From: Oscillospiraceae bacterium
GTDB taxonomy: Bacteria > Bacillota > Clostridia > Oscillospirales > Oscillospiraceae
Reading direction: 5' to 3'
Assembly: GCA_017445385.1 (NCBI GenBank)
Contig: JAFSUG010000004.1
Location: 1-45,168, forward strand
DNA: 45,168 nucleotides
The position numbers and the translations under genes are program-made. This document shows positions 6,364 to 14,584 of this stretch, in pieces. The notes below the pieces were generated by a model. The model was not told the origin of the DNA and ran no database searches. It saw only the letters and a program-made list of their open reading frames with translations. Position 1 is the first letter of the stretch. Every line of letters starts with the position of its first letter.

Positions 6364-7968
6364 TCAGGAATCCTCCCGGCAGAGCATGGCGGCGCCGATG
6401 ATGCCTGCGCGTTTTTGCAGCCCGGAAAGACGAACCTCCGTTTCGCCGGCCATGCGCGATTTGATCTCATTGAGGAAGCGGTCGCCCTGGGCGGTGATGC
6501 CGCCGCTGAGGACGATGATATCCGGACCGAATGCGTTGCAAACGCATTTCAGTCCCGTTGCCAGTTCGTCAAAATAGTTGCTGAGAAGTTCCTTGGAAAG
6601 CGTGCAGCCGTCTTCCGCCGCTGCGAAAACTGCCTCGCAGGGACCGACTTCCTTGAGCTTTGCGACAAGGACGCTTTCCGGGTTCTTTTCCGCGGCTTCT
6701 TTCACTGCGCGGGAAAGCGAGCTTGCGGAGGCGTACTGCTCAAAGCAGCCTTTTTGACCGCAGGCGCAGGGCTTTCCGCCGGCATGGGTAATCATGTGAC
6801 CGAGCTCTCCGCCGCCGTTTTTGCCGCGGTGCAGCTTGCCGTCAAGGATCGTGCCGCTGCCGATACCCGTTCCGATCGTGAGCATTACGACGTTGTCGCA
6901 ATCCTTTGCCGCGCCGAATTCGCGCTCCGCCATAACGGCGCAGTTCGCGTCGTTATCAATGCGGACGGAAACGCCCACGCGCTTTTTCAGCTCATTTACA
7001 ATGTTGACGCCGGAGAGGGGAAGGTTGCAGCAATTTACAACCTGTCCGGCTTCCGAAACGATTACGCCGGGAAGCCCGATGCCGGCGGCAGTTACCGCAT
7101 AGCGCTGCGCAAAATCGGCAATCAGCCGCGCAATTTGCTGCAGATGCGCTTCCGTGCCGCTTTTTTCGGTTGGCTCGGAGGTCTCCTCTAAAACTTCGCC
7201 GAAATCGGAAACAACACCGGCTTTGATCTTCGTGCCGCCAACGTCGATACCGATATAATACTTGTTGTAAGCCGCAGTGTCGCAAAGGACGATCACATCG
7301 TCATGCTTCAGCAGTGCGGTAACAGGCCATGCTTCATCGATCTTGCCCTTGAGCAGGCTGCGAAGCGCCTCGTGCTTATCCGCGCCGGTAATCAGAATGA
7401 GAATCTTTTTTGCGCGCAGGATCGTTCCGATGCCCATTGTGAGCGCATGCGCGGGAACCTCCGTCTTATCGCGGAAGAATCTTGCGTTTGCTTCGATCGT
7501 GTTTGCGGTCAAGGTCGTTTTATGCGTAGGCGAATCGAAGGGAGTGCCCGGCTCGTTGAAGCCGATATGCCCGTTGCGGCCAACGCCGAGAACCTGCAGA
7601 TCAACGCCGCCGGCTTCGCGGATCATTTCTTCATACTTTGTGCATGCCGCATCGGGATCGGCTGCCGTGCCATCGGGCACGTGCGTGTTTGCCATATCCA
7701 GATTCACGTTGTTGAACAGATGCGAATTCATGAAATAGCGGTACGACTGCGGATCGGTCGGCTGCATGGGATAATACTCATCGAGATTGAACGTCTTTAC
7801 GCGGGAAAAATCGAGCGTGCTTGCGGAAAGCTCGCGGTAAAGCCCCTCCGGGGTAGAGCCGGTGGGCAGTCCGAGCACAAGCTCCGGGTTTTCCGTGATC
7901 GCGCCGCCGACGATTTCTTTCGCGCGAACGGCAACTTCTTTTGCGTTTTTGAGGATTTCAAGTTTCAT
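6364..7968 (-). CDS. NagB-ROK fusion: glucosamine-6-P deaminase + sugar kinase
   Basis: One 534-residue open frame joins two enzymes. Residues 1 to about 233 are glucosamine-6-phosphate deaminase (NagB): GLPTGSTPEGLY (33-44), NLDEY with D63, and GRNGHIGFNEPGTPFDS with H134 and E139. From about residue 237 a complete ROK-family kinase begins without linker: GIDVGGTK (240-247, ATP loop), IDNDANCA with catalytic D340, GELGHM (387-392) and a CxCGxxGC zinc motif (C401, C403, C408). It would phosphorylate GlcNAc or a related hexose and deaminate GlcN-6-P to Fru-6-P. With the adjoining nagA it covers the whole GlcNAc-to-Fru-6-P route. GGGAGTG precedes the start. No ribosome binding site is visible at the junction. 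Such a fusion is unusual to my knowledge. Confidence 0.92.
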   Translation of the reverse strand: MKLEILKNAKEVAVRAKEIVGGAITENPELVLGLPTGSTPEGLYRELSASTLDFSRVKTFNLDEYYPMQPTDPQSYRYFMNSHLFNNVNLDMANTHVPDGTAADPDAACTKYEEMIREAGGVDLQVLGVGRNGHIGFNEPGTPFDSPTHKTTLTANTIEANARFFRDKTEVPAHALTMGIGTILRAKKILILITGADKHEALRSLLKGKIDEAWPVTALLKHDDVIVLCDTAAYNKYYIGIDVGGTKIKAGVVSDFGEVLEETSEPTEKSGTEAHLQQIARLIADFAQRYAVTAAGIGLPGVIVSEAGQVVNCCNLPLSGVNIVNELKKRVGVSVRIDNDANCAVMAEREFGAAKDCDNVVMLTIGTGIGSGTILDGKLHRGKNGGGELGHMITHAGGKPCACGQKGCFEQYASASSLSRAVKEAAEKNPESVLVAKLKEVGPCEAVFAAAEDGCTLSKELLSNYFDELATGLKCVCNAFGPDIIVLSGGITAQGDRFLNEIKSRMAGETEVRLSGLQKRAGIIGAAMLCREDS

Positions 7969-7998
7969 TGCAGGTCACTCCCAATTTAAGTTGGTTTC

Positions 7999-8027
7999 AT
8001 TATACGGCGCGAAATCAGACGAAAAAA
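7999..8027 (-). promoter_or_regulatory. Promoter of the nag operon
   Basis: On the minus strand TATAAT occupies 8004-7999, with a poor T-rich -35 at 8027-8022 (17-base spacing). The weak -35 would fit activator control, and the divergent AraC-type gene is the obvious candidate regulator (inference). Confidence 0.5.
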
Positions 8028-8069
8028 TCGAAAAGCGGACGCGTTATTTATAAGATAAGCCAAATTGCA

Positions 8070-8099
8070 TTTACAATATCAGATCACTTGTGTTATACT
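8070..8099 (+). promoter_or_regulatory. Promoter of the AraC-type regulator
   Basis: TTTACA (8070-8075) and TATACT (8094-8099) are 18 bases apart, with TG one base before the -10. It lies in the 150-bp divergent region between the nag operon and the regulator gene. Confidence 0.6.
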
Positions 8100-8118
8100 T
8101 TTTGCGAGGTGAAATGCG

Positions 8119-9012
8119 ATGCAGATCGAGGGTGTTGCACTGAAGCAGACGGTTACGATCCGTCGTCTTTGTTCCGTTCATTATTTTGAATTTTCCCCGA
8201 ACTATACCTTCCCCGGAGAATCGCATGATTTTTGGGAGCTTGTATACGTGGATAAAGGGGAAGTAATCATCACGGCGGAGGATAAGGAGTTTTCCCTCTA
8301 CCGCGGCGAGGCGATCTTCCATAAACCGAACGAGTGGCACAACATCCGCTCAAACGGCGCGGTTGCGCCGAACGTGATGATCGTTTCGTTCGAATGCCAT
8401 TCGCCGGCGATGGAGCGCCTTGTGGGAAACCGCTATTTCATCAATGAAATGGAAAAGCAGTTCCTTTCGGGCATTCTTTCGGAAAGCCGCTGCGCGTTCG
8501 CTTCGCCCCTGGATGATCCCTATGATAATACCCTTACCGCTGCCGAAAACGAGCCGACCGGCGCACAGCAGATGATCTGCATGAATCTTTCGATGTTGCT
8601 CATTTCGCTGATTCGCCGCCCGGAATCCACCGCCCCTGCCGAGCAGAAAATCGGCACGAATTCGCGCCTTGAGGAAATTCGGGAATATATGCTGCTGCAT
8701 CTTTCCGAAAAGATCACGCTCAAGCGTCTGGCGGATGAGTTCCACGTGAGCCAGTCGTATCTGAAGAAGCTGTTTTCGGAATATGCCAACTGCGGCGCAA
8801 TCCATTATTTTCTCCGCCTGCGCACGTCGCGCGCAAAAGAGCTGCTGCGCTCAAGCGAGCAGAACGTATCGCAGATTGCGGAAACGCTCGGCTATGAAAA
8901 TATCTACTATTTCAGCAGCCAGTTCCACCGCTTTACGGGGATGTCGCCCGTAGAGTACCGGCGCTCGGTGAAAGCGCTGGATGAAAAGGGCAGAAAGCTG
9001 CGCGGATTATAA
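8119..9012 (+). CDS. AraC-family transcriptional regulator
   Basis: A 297-residue regulator. Residues about 20-110 form a cupin-type sensor domain (FSPNYTFPGESHDFWELVYVD, then GEAIFHKPNEWHNI), typical of sugar-sensing AraC proteins. Residues about 190-290 carry the double helix-turn-helix, with ITLKRLADEFHVSQSYLKKLF as the first HTH and VSQIAETLGYENIYYFSSQFHR as the second, ending in GMSPVEYRRS. The start has GAGGTG six bases upstream. It is divergently transcribed from the NagB-ROK/nagA operon, so it probably controls that operon in response to an amino sugar (inference from position only). Confidence 0.9.
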   Translation: MQIEGVALKQTVTIRRLCSVHYFEFSPNYTFPGESHDFWELVYVDKGEVIITAEDKEFSLYRGEAIFHKPNEWHNIRSNGAVAPNVMIVSFECHSPAMERLVGNRYFINEMEKQFLSGILSESRCAFASPLDDPYDNTLTAAENEPTGAQQMICMNLSMLLISLIRRPESTAPAEQKIGTNSRLEEIREYMLLHLSEKITLKRLADEFHVSQSYLKKLFSEYANCGAIHYFLRLRTSRAKELLRSSEQNVSQIAETLGYENIYYFSSQFHRFTGMSPVEYRRSVKALDEKGRKLRGL

Positions 9013-9060
9013 AAGAAGAACGGAAGTCCTTGGGTGCCCAAGGACTTCCGTTCTTCTTTT
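9011..9060. terminator. Perfect 24-bp-stem bidirectional terminator
   Basis: The 50 bases 9011-9060 are a perfect inverted repeat with 24-base arms and a 2-base centre, beginning AAAAGAAGAACGG and ending CCGTTCTTCTTTT. It separates the convergent AraC-type gene and the HdeD-type gene. Confidence 0.9.
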
Positions 9061-9067
9061 GTGCGGT

Positions 9068-9679
9068 TTAGTTAACGTCTTCGTAGTCCACGTCGATTGC
9101 GTCCGCCTGTGCGCCGCGGTCTTTCAGCAGCGCGGCGGCTTTATCGATCTGCTTGCCGAGCCAAAGGATGGAAACAAGGTCCCAAATCGCGCCGCAGGCA
9201 ATGGAAATGCCGGTGTAAACCATCAGCGCGGATGCGGTTTCAAACGGATTTGCAAGCGCAACGATGCCGAGAACGATCAGCGCGGCGGCGGAGAGCAGCT
9301 GAAGCCACCAGACGCGGATGTGCAGCCGCGCGAAATCGATTGCGTATTGCAGCTTCATCACGCCGCTGACGATCAGCGAGATCGCAAGCGCGAGAATGAG
9401 AATCGACGCAAGCTGCTCGGGGTGGATCGCAAAGAGCAGCCCGAAGCCGATCAGCGCAGCGCCCTGCACGAGCGCAAATGAGCCGAGCACGATATGGCGT
9501 TCGCCGGCAAAATAAACGATCGCGCGAATGACGCCCATCACGCAGAGCAAAATGCCGATGATGCGGCAGATCAGCGTTGCGGACTGATCGGGAAACGCGA
9601 TCAGGAGAAAGCCGAGCAGAATCAGCGCAATATCTGCAATTACGATGCTTCTTCGAAGCTGTTTGGCAGCGGTTTTCAA
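9068..9679 (-). CDS. HdeD family (DUF308) membrane protein
   Basis: A 203-residue integral membrane protein with about six hydrophobic segments arranged as three repeated helix pairs, each with the DUF308 signature of a Gly/Leu-rich helix followed by a short 'P-x-x-S/A' turn (LLIAFPDQSATLI, LLFAIHPEQLASIL, IVALANPFETASAL). HdeD in E. coli is linked to acid stress; the role here is unknown. The C-terminus is acidic (DAIDVDYEDVN). The start codon is TTG at 9679, supported by GGAGGG seven bases upstream. A minus-strand TATACT (9720-9715) with TGC before it is a likely -10. Confidence 0.85.
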   Translation of the reverse strand: MKTAAKQLRRSIVIADIALILLGFLLIAFPDQSATLICRIIGILLCVMGVIRAIVYFAGERHIVLGSFALVQGAALIGFGLLFAIHPEQLASILILALAISLIVSGVMKLQYAIDFARLHIRVWWLQLLSAAALIVLGIVALANPFETASALMVYTGISIACGAIWDLVSILWLGKQIDKAAALLKDRGAQADAIDVDYEDVN

Positions 9680-9741
9680 AAGAATCCCTCCAATAAATGT
9701 AAGATGTTACAGATAGTATAGCATACTTTCGGAAAATAAGG

Positions 9742-9747
9742 TATAAT
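9742..9747 (+). promoter_or_regulatory. -10 box for the YcdB/SLH gene
   Basis: TATAAT lies 62 bases before the start at 9809. The -35 is poor. Its upstream part overlaps the divergent -10 of the HdeD-type gene (9715-9720), so the two promoters share sequence. Confidence 0.45.
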
Positions 9748-9808
9748 GAAAACGAAAAGAATTTGCATGCCGTCTATAAAGATAGAAAAAACAACAGGAG
9801 GTTTTTCT

Positions 9809-11836
9809 ATGAAACGGATACTCTCTCTGCTTTTGGCGCTGGTTATGGCGCTGCCGCTGTGCGTTGCAGCCACTGCCGCCGATACGCAGAGCGCATTGGA
9901 AACGGTGCGCACGCGCATCGGGGATACGAGCGATTATACGGAGTTTCAAAGCGGCAGCCAGTCTTACGGCGGTCAAGTTTTGTATACGTTCCGCTGGTCG
10001 CGCAGCGAGCCGTATCAGGAGCTGTACGTTACGATCACCGATAGCGGCGTAATTACGAACTACGGTCTTTATGTGCAGTCCGAGGGCTACGACCGAAAGC
10101 CGACGCTTTCGCATCCTTCGCAAGATGCGATGCTGCAAGCTGCGTCTGACTTTGTGCAGAAAATCAATCCGACCGCCGCGCAGAACATCAAAATTACTGC
10201 GGAAAACCGTGTAACGCTGCGCAGCAACCAGTATTATTTCACGTTGCAGCGGATGCAGAGCGGCTATCTCGTGGCGGACGATATGGGCAGCCTACGCATC
10301 GGCGCGGACGGCAAAACGGTTGAAAGCTTTTACATCAATTGGACGGAAGGCGTTACCTTTGAAACGGCAGACCGCGTAATTGCGGAAGCGGACGCACAAA
10401 AAGCGTTTACTGATGCGTTTGGGATGCGCCTGAGCTATGAGCGCGTTTGGGAGAATGAGACGCCGGCGGTTCGCCTTGTATACCGTCCTGTATTTAACGG
10501 CAGCGATTATATCTCCGCCGTAACGGGAGAGAAGATCACGCTCCGCGATGCGGGCGCGACCGCGCGGTATGGAAAGAACGGCGCGGTTACAACGGAGGAA
10601 GCGGCTTCGGACAGCGGCTTCGGCGGCTTTACCGAGATCGAGCAGAGCGAGCTGGATACATTGGCAGGACTGCTCAAAACGGAAGAAGAGGAGCGGCTGC
10701 TTCGCGCAAATGCGCATTTAACGCTTTCCGGCATGAAGCTTGCGGGACACAGCCGCAGCAAAGCATGGAGCGGCGATCAATATACAGATTCGCTGCGCTT
10801 TTCCGGCGACGCGGCAAGCGCCTACGTGCAGCTCGATGCAAAGACGGGCGAGATTCTCCGCTATTCCTATTATGACGGCAGTACCGCGGCATCGCGCGCC
10901 GCGCTTTCCGATGCAGCCTTGGCAGAAAAGGCTGCAGCCGCGGCAAAGGCGCTTTCGGGCAATCGCTTTGCGGAATACAAGGAAGAATCGGCGGAGAGCG
11001 GCAGCCTGCGCTATACGCGCTATATAAACGGCGTCCCGTTCGATGAAGACGCGATTTACGCGTCGGTCGATCCCGTTTCGGGCAAGCTGACGAGTTACAG
11101 CATCGCTTACAGTGATCTGCAGTTTCCGTCGCCAAGCGGCGTTTTAACGGCGGAGCAGGCGGCAAAAGCGATGTTTGAAGCCGTAAAGTATCTGCCGCAG
11201 TACCGCTTTACCTGCACGGCGGAAAAGGCGGAAGCGTATGACCGCGCCGTGCTCGTCTATGCGCTTGAGAACCCCTATGCCCGTGTGGACGCATTCACGG
11301 GCGAAGTTGGCGGACGCGAGGAAGCATCCTCGGAGCTGCCTGCATATACGGACATTTCCGGTCATTACGGCGAAACGGCGATCAACGCCCTGCGCGCATA
11401 CGGCGTGGGCTTTGATACGGCGGAGTACCGCCCGAATGCGGAGATCACGCAGGGCGAATTTGTTACGCTGCTCAATAGCGTTTTCTATGGCGCGGACGGC
11501 GTGATCGTCTATGCGCAGAAGGACTTTGCCGAAGCCTGCCGCATCGCGGTTGATAACGGCGTTCTCCATGCCGACGAGGTTGACGCGGACAAAGCGCTCA
11601 CGCGCGAAACGGCTGCCGTGTGGCTGATCCGCGCGCTCGGGATGGATGAAGTTGCATCGCTTTCCGCAATTTATAAAGCGCCGTTTGCGGACGTTTCCGG
11701 CGCGCACGTCGGTCATATTGCAATTCTGACGGCGATGAAAGTCTTTAACGGCGCAGGCAACGGAAAATTCTTGCCGGAAAAGAAATTAACACGTGCAGAT
11801 GCTGCAATTGTGTTGTATAATTACCTCATAAACTGA
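9809..11836 (+). CDS. Secreted YcdB/YcdC-repeat protein with three SLH modules
   Basis: A 675-residue exported protein. Residues 1 to about 24 are a signal peptide (MKRILSLLLALVMALPLCVAATAAD). The central part (about 25-500) resembles the PepSY-like YcdB/YcdC repeats, with alternating 'VQLDAKTGEILRYSYYDG' and 'ASVDPVSGKLTSYSIAY' type strands and NRFAEYK segments. The C-terminal 160 residues form three SLH modules (YTDISGHYGETAINAL; FAEACRIAVDNGVL; FADVSGAHVGHIAILTAM), which would anchor it to the cell wall. Function is unknown; PepSY-like domains often inhibit proteases or sense peptides. The start has AGGAGG six bases upstream. The next gene starts 14 bases after the stop. Confidence 0.85.
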   Translation: MKRILSLLLALVMALPLCVAATAADTQSALETVRTRIGDTSDYTEFQSGSQSYGGQVLYTFRWSRSEPYQELYVTITDSGVITNYGLYVQSEGYDRKPTLSHPSQDAMLQAASDFVQKINPTAAQNIKITAENRVTLRSNQYYFTLQRMQSGYLVADDMGSLRIGADGKTVESFYINWTEGVTFETADRVIAEADAQKAFTDAFGMRLSYERVWENETPAVRLVYRPVFNGSDYISAVTGEKITLRDAGATARYGKNGAVTTEEAASDSGFGGFTEIEQSELDTLAGLLKTEEEERLLRANAHLTLSGMKLAGHSRSKAWSGDQYTDSLRFSGDAASAYVQLDAKTGEILRYSYYDGSTAASRAALSDAALAEKAAAAAKALSGNRFAEYKEESAESGSLRYTRYINGVPFDEDAIYASVDPVSGKLTSYSIAYSDLQFPSPSGVLTAEQAAKAMFEAVKYLPQYRFTCTAEKAEAYDRAVLVYALENPYARVDAFTGEVGGREEASSELPAYTDISGHYGETAINALRAYGVGFDTAEYRPNAEITQGEFVTLLNSVFYGADGVIVYAQKDFAEACRIAVDNGVLHADEVDADKALTRETAAVWLIRALGMDEVASLSAIYKAPFADVSGAHVGHIAILTAMKVFNGAGNGKFLPEKKLTRADAAIVLYNYLIN

Positions 11837-11850
11837 AAAGGAGATAATTT

Positions 11851-13641
11851 ATGACGATTACAAAAGACATCCGCTACGTCGGCGTAAACGACCATAAGCT
11901 GGACCTGTTCGAGGGGCAGTACATTGTGCCGAACGGCATGGCGTATAACTCCTACGTGATTATGGACAGCAAGATTGCCGTTATGGATACCGTGGATCGC
12001 AACTTTACCCATGAGTGGCTCGATCATCTGACCGCTGCGCTCGATGGACGACTGCCGGATTATCTGATCGTGCAGCACATGGAGCCGGATCATTCGGCAA
12101 ATATCGTTACCTTTATGAACACCTATCCCAAGGCAACGATCGTTTCTTCGGCAAAGGCGTTTGCCATGATGAAAAACTTCTTCGGCACGGAGTTTGAAGA
12201 CCGCCGCATCGTTGTCGGGGAGGGCGATACGCTCGAGCTCGGCAGCCATACGCTCACGTTTGTTACCGCGCCGATGGTGCATTGGCCGGAAGTCATCGTA
12301 ACCTACGATAGCAAGGATAAAGTCCTGTTCTCCGCTGACGGCTTCGGCAAATTCGGCGCACTGGACGTGGAAGAGGATTGGGCTTGCGAAGCGCGGCGGT
12401 ATTATTTCGGCATCGTCGGCAAATACGGCGCGCAGGTGCAGGCGCTGCTGAAAAAGGCTGCAAATCTCGATATTCAGATCATCTGCCCGCTGCACGGTCC
12501 CGTGCTGAAGGAGAACCTCGGCTATTACCTCGGCCTGTATCAGACGTGGTCAACCTACGCCGCCGAGAGCGAAGGCATCATGATTGCATATACCTCTGTT
12601 TACGGGCATACGAAACAGGCGGTTGAAAAGCTTGCTGAGCTGCTCAAGGCAAAGGGCTGCCCGAAGGTTGTTGTGACCGATCTTGCGCGCGAGGATATGG
12701 CGGAGGCCGTGGAAGATGCGTTCCGCTACGGCAGAATCGTTCTTGCAACAACCACTTATAACGCAGAGATTTTCCCGTTTATGCGCGAGTTTATCCAGCA
12801 TCTGACCGAGCGCAATTTCCAGAATAAAACGGTCGGCCTGATCGAGAACGGTTCCTGGGCGCCGCTCGCCGCAAAAACGATGCGCTCGATGCTCGAAGGC
12901 TGCAAGAATATTACCTTCACCGATACAACCGTCAAGATCACCTCCGCGCTCAACGAGATCAGCCAGCAGCAGCTTGAAAGCATGGCGGACGAGCTTTGCA
13001 AGGATTATCTGGCGCAGTCGGATAAAACGGCGAACAAAAACGACCTCACCGCGCTGTTTAAGATCGGCTACGGCTTGTACGTTGTCACCTGCAACGATGG
13101 CAAGAAGGATAACGGTCTGATCGTCAACACCGTAACGCAGGTTACCAACACCCCGAATCGCATTGCAGTTACGATCAATAAGCAGAATTATTCCTGCCAC
13201 GTGATCCAGAAATCCGGCGTTATGAACGTCAACTGCCTGTCCGTGGAAGCGCCGTTCAGCGTGTTTGAAAACTTTGGCTTCCAAAGCGGCAGAAGCGCGG
13301 ATAAGTTTGCAAATTGGGAAACTCTGAAAACCGATAACGGGCTGCCGTTCCTGCCGAAATATATAAACGCCGTTATGTCGCTGAAGGTGGAGCAGGCGGT
13401 CGATCTCGATACGCACATCATGTTTATCTGCGCCGTTACCGAAGCGCGCGTGCTCTCCGATAAGGAAACGATGACCTATACCTACTATCAGGAGCACGTA
13501 AAGCCGAAGCCCGAAACCGAGGGCAAAAAGGGTTACGTCTGCAAGGTCTGCGGCTACGTTTACGAGGGCGATGAGCTGCCCGATGATTTCGTTTGCCCGC
13601 TGTGCAAGCACGGCGCGGCGGATTTCGAGCCGATTGGCTAA
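11851..13641 (+). CDS. Four-module flavodiiron protein (O2/NO reductase)
   Basis: A 596-residue multidomain enzyme. Residues 1 to about 240 are the metallo-beta-lactamase-like diiron domain with all ligands: H76, E78, D80, H81 (HMEPDH), H144, D163 and H215. Residues about 241-385 are a flavodoxin domain (GIMIAYTSVYGHT). About 400-545 is a flavin-reductase-like split barrel (LYVVTCNDGKKDNGLIVNT...NRIAVTINK). Residues 561-596 are a rubredoxin (C564, C567, C582, C585). It would reduce O2 or NO to H2O or N2O in the cytosol, with the electron path built into one chain. AAAGGAG precedes the start. The gene lies 14 bases after the SLH gene, so it may be co-transcribed. A terminator follows. Confidence 0.93.
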   Translation: MTITKDIRYVGVNDHKLDLFEGQYIVPNGMAYNSYVIMDSKIAVMDTVDRNFTHEWLDHLTAALDGRLPDYLIVQHMEPDHSANIVTFMNTYPKATIVSSAKAFAMMKNFFGTEFEDRRIVVGEGDTLELGSHTLTFVTAPMVHWPEVIVTYDSKDKVLFSADGFGKFGALDVEEDWACEARRYYFGIVGKYGAQVQALLKKAANLDIQIICPLHGPVLKENLGYYLGLYQTWSTYAAESEGIMIAYTSVYGHTKQAVEKLAELLKAKGCPKVVVTDLAREDMAEAVEDAFRYGRIVLATTTYNAEIFPFMREFIQHLTERNFQNKTVGLIENGSWAPLAAKTMRSMLEGCKNITFTDTTVKITSALNEISQQQLESMADELCKDYLAQSDKTANKNDLTALFKIGYGLYVVTCNDGKKDNGLIVNTVTQVTNTPNRIAVTINKQNYSCHVIQKSGVMNVNCLSVEAPFSVFENFGFQSGRSADKFANWETLKTDNGLPFLPKYINAVMSLKVEQAVDLDTHIMFICAVTEARVLSDKETMTYTYYQEHVKPKPETEGKKGYVCKVCGYVYEGDELPDDFVCPLCKHGAADFEPIG

Positions 13642-13645
13642 AAGC

Positions 13646-13688
13646 AAAAAAGAACCGTGTCAATTGTAAATTGACACGGTTCTTTTTT
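13646..13688. terminator. Bidirectional terminator, flavodiiron protein / DUF89
   Basis: Stem AAAAAAGAACCGTGTCAATT pairs with AATTGACACGGTTCTTTTTT around a 3-base loop. Runs of A and T at both ends serve both convergent genes. Its right edge touches the DUF89 stop codon at 13687. Confidence 0.9.
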
Positions 13689-14580
13689 ATGGAAAAATTT
13701 TCAGCTTCGGAAGCCGCCTGTCACAAAGGAACATTCCGGTATACTTCGGAACGTCCAGCATTGCGCAGTAGCGCTCGCATTTGCAGAGAAAATTATAATA
13801 AACGTTCCTGCCGCAGCCTGCCATGGATTCAAAGTTTGCCTGTCCCTTCGCAAGGATCACGTCGCTTTTTTCAAGCTCGCGCTTCATCTCTTCGCCGAGG
13901 TAGGCAAGCTCCGTTGCGGAGATGCAGCTGCCGTTGTCGATGACCTCGGCGAGTTTGTCCATGCCGACAAACGCCGCGTCTTCGCGCGTCGCGTCGTTCA
14001 GCGCAATGCCGCCGCGCACGCCGTAAAGGATCCGCAAATTCGGGAATTGCCGCCGGATCTGCTTTACAAGCAGCGTGTCGAGCGCAATTTCGCCGGCGTT
14101 ATCGCCGAGGATCAGAAGCTGCTTCGCGCTTGCGAGATCTTCCGCGAAATGGCGGTATTCGTTTTCATCGAGCGGCGTGTCCGGCGCGCGCTCCAAAAGC
14201 TGCGGCACGGTATCGCTGACTTCGTTTGCGCGGATGATCGCAAAGTCCATAAAGTTGCCTGCCTGGGAGAACTTCAGCGCGGTCAGCAGGGGATCGGGAG
14301 AGGCTTCAATGCGCTGCTCGATCTGCGGCAGCAGCGGCATCACCGTCTCGTTTGCCCAGCGCTTTTCCTCGGCATAGAGATCGCCGCCTGCGCCGTATTT
14401 TGCGCGGAGCTCCTGCAGCTGTGGCGTAAAGAACGATGCGCAAACGCCCTTCGGCGCATGGAGGATCATATCCATAACGTCCATCAGATACCGCTGCGCA
14501 TCCTCCGGAGAGAACAGCTCTCGGGCGGTTTTGAATTGGCGGTCGATCTGGCATTTAATACAGTAGCTGTCAAATTGCAT
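13687..14580 (-). CDS. DUF89 (ARMT1-like) damage-control phosphatase
   Basis: A 297-residue protein of the DUF89 family, metal-dependent phosphatases proposed to clear damaged sugar-phosphate and cofactor metabolites. The N-terminus has CIKC (residues 8-11). GDNAGEIALD (around 178-187) supplies the metal-binding Asp/Asn, followed by YGVRGGIALNDATRED, and a later KGQANFESM motif is typical. Several family members act on 4'-phosphopantetheine or fructose-1-phosphate; the substrate here is unknown. The start has GGAG seven bases upstream. It begins 4 bases after the FliB-like gene ends, so the two are co-transcribed. Confidence 0.85.
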   Translation of the reverse strand: MQFDSYCIKCQIDRQFKTARELFSPEDAQRYLMDVMDMILHAPKGVCASFFTPQLQELRAKYGAGGDLYAEEKRWANETVMPLLPQIEQRIEASPDPLLTALKFSQAGNFMDFAIIRANEVSDTVPQLLERAPDTPLDENEYRHFAEDLASAKQLLILGDNAGEIALDTLLVKQIRRQFPNLRILYGVRGGIALNDATREDAAFVGMDKLAEVIDNGSCISATELAYLGEEMKRELEKSDVILAKGQANFESMAGCGRNVYYNFLCKCERYCAMLDVPKYTGMFLCDRRLPKLKIFP

Positions 14581-14584
14581 AAGC

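Noticed and set aside
12550-13647. 365-codon minus-strand open frame inside the flavodiiron gene
   Set aside because: It is antisense to an intact four-domain enzyme and has no supported start.
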